NCBI RefSeq assembly: GCF_003664595.1
Contig: NZ_QXPZ01000015.1
Coordinates: forward strand, 59,753-123,752
Direction: 5' to 3'
DNA from: Atopobacter sp. AH10
GTDB taxonomy: Bacteria; Bacillota; Bacilli; Lactobacillales; Aerococcaceae
Length of the DNA: 64,000 bases
In this document: piece by piece, positions 63,859-64,000 of the stretch
Layout of the letters: the number at the start of each line of letters is the position of its first letter
Position numbering within the stretch: the stretch's first letter is position 1
Position numbers and translations under genes: made by a program
Notes under the pieces: model-generated
What the model was told of the DNA's origin: nothing
The model's input: the letters and a program-made list of their open reading frames with translations, nothing else
Databases searched by the model: none

Positions 63859-63932
63859 CTCCGCAAGTAGGACTCGAACCTACGACATCATGATTAACAG
63901 TCATGCGCTACTACCAACTGAGCTATTGCGGA
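63859..63932 (-). tRNA. tRNA-Asn (anticodon GTT)
   Basis: Acceptor TCCGCAA with TTGCGGA and G73; anticodon loop CTGTTAA. First tRNA after the 5S gene; queuosine target. Confidence 0.95.
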
Positions 63933-63937
63933 ATGAA

Positions 63938-64000
63938 GCATGGCGACGTCCTACCCTCGCAGGGAGAAACCCCCAACTACTATCGGCGCAAAGAAGCTTA
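63938..64000 (-). rRNA. 5S rRNA, 3' part (5' end outside window)
   Basis: On the minus strand it reads CGCCGATAGTAGTTGGGGG then CTCCCTGCGAGGGTAGGACG and ends CGCCATGC, the conserved 3' half of Firmicute 5S rRNA. The tRNA cluster follows within 6 bp, showing an rrn operon with 3' tRNAs. Confidence 0.93.

Overview
The window is a 64 kb chromosomal segment of a low-GC Gram-positive bacterium. The best fit is a member of Lactobacillales near the Aerococcaceae, Carnobacteriaceae or Streptococcaceae. The pointers are strong Shine-Dalgarno sites, two LPQTG sortase-anchored proteins, a class II HMG-CoA reductase, a T-box on argS, a YhaM/YhaN/YhaO cluster, an arginine deiminase locus, and an rRNA operon followed by the tRNA order Asn-Ser-Glu-Val-Asp-Phe-Tyr-Trp-His-Gln-Cys-Leu. 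The species cannot be named from the sequence. Most genes and the rRNA operon run on the minus strand, so the origin of replication probably lies to the right.

Layout. 1-12.7 kb is an accessory and defence region: the 3' end of an Abi_2/AbiF-like HEPN gene, a GntR-ABC transporter operon with an operator inside its own promoter, an ABC-F ATPase, a type III restriction-modification pair whose Mod target-recognition region is unusually AT-rich, and a scar where a frameshifted AbiF-like gene (with a hairpin RNA leader) and an AbiEii toxin gene were cut and joined tail to tail. Two near-identical 100 bp repeats in opposite orientation bracket most of this region (852-12579). 12.7-16.7 kb is a fructose PTS locus (EIIBCA, 1-phosphofructokinase, divergent RpiR regulator). 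16.7-33.4 kb is mostly housekeeping: M20 amidohydrolase, HAD phosphatase, acyl-ACP thioesterase, DUF218 protein, HMG-CoA reductase, Map, GalE, a PrsA-like foldase, YhaM-YhaN-YhaO-YheA and an AraC regulator. 33.7-41.5 kb carries an LPQTG surface protein, a class A penicillin-binding protein, a Crp/Fnr regulator and T-box-controlled argS.

41.6-52.7 kb is a peptide and arginine region: a surface M14 carboxypeptidase on a segment flanked by 25 bp direct repeats, a secreted C69 dipeptidase, ArcC, PepV, a YfcC-type transporter and ArcA. The ornithine carbamoyltransferase gene arcB is missing; a short decayed piece of its 3' end remains between arcA and the transporter. 52.8-56.6 kb has TrmL, QueG, a candidate small RNA and a COG0523 metal GTPase. 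56.7-61.4 kb is an operon-like row of four envelope genes, three with zinc ribbons and one a beta-lactamase-fold serine hydrolase; I regard it as the best candidate for a poorly described system. The right end holds a small unknown gene between tandem repeats, an isochorismatase-family hydrolase, twelve tRNA genes and the 3' end of a 5S rRNA.

Genes that plausibly work together: surface carboxypeptidase, C69 dipeptidase and PepV could supply peptides and arginine to ArcA, while the T-box lets argS respond to uncharged arginine tRNA. The Crp/Fnr regulator resembles ArcR/Flp proteins that control such loci, but no clear binding site was found.
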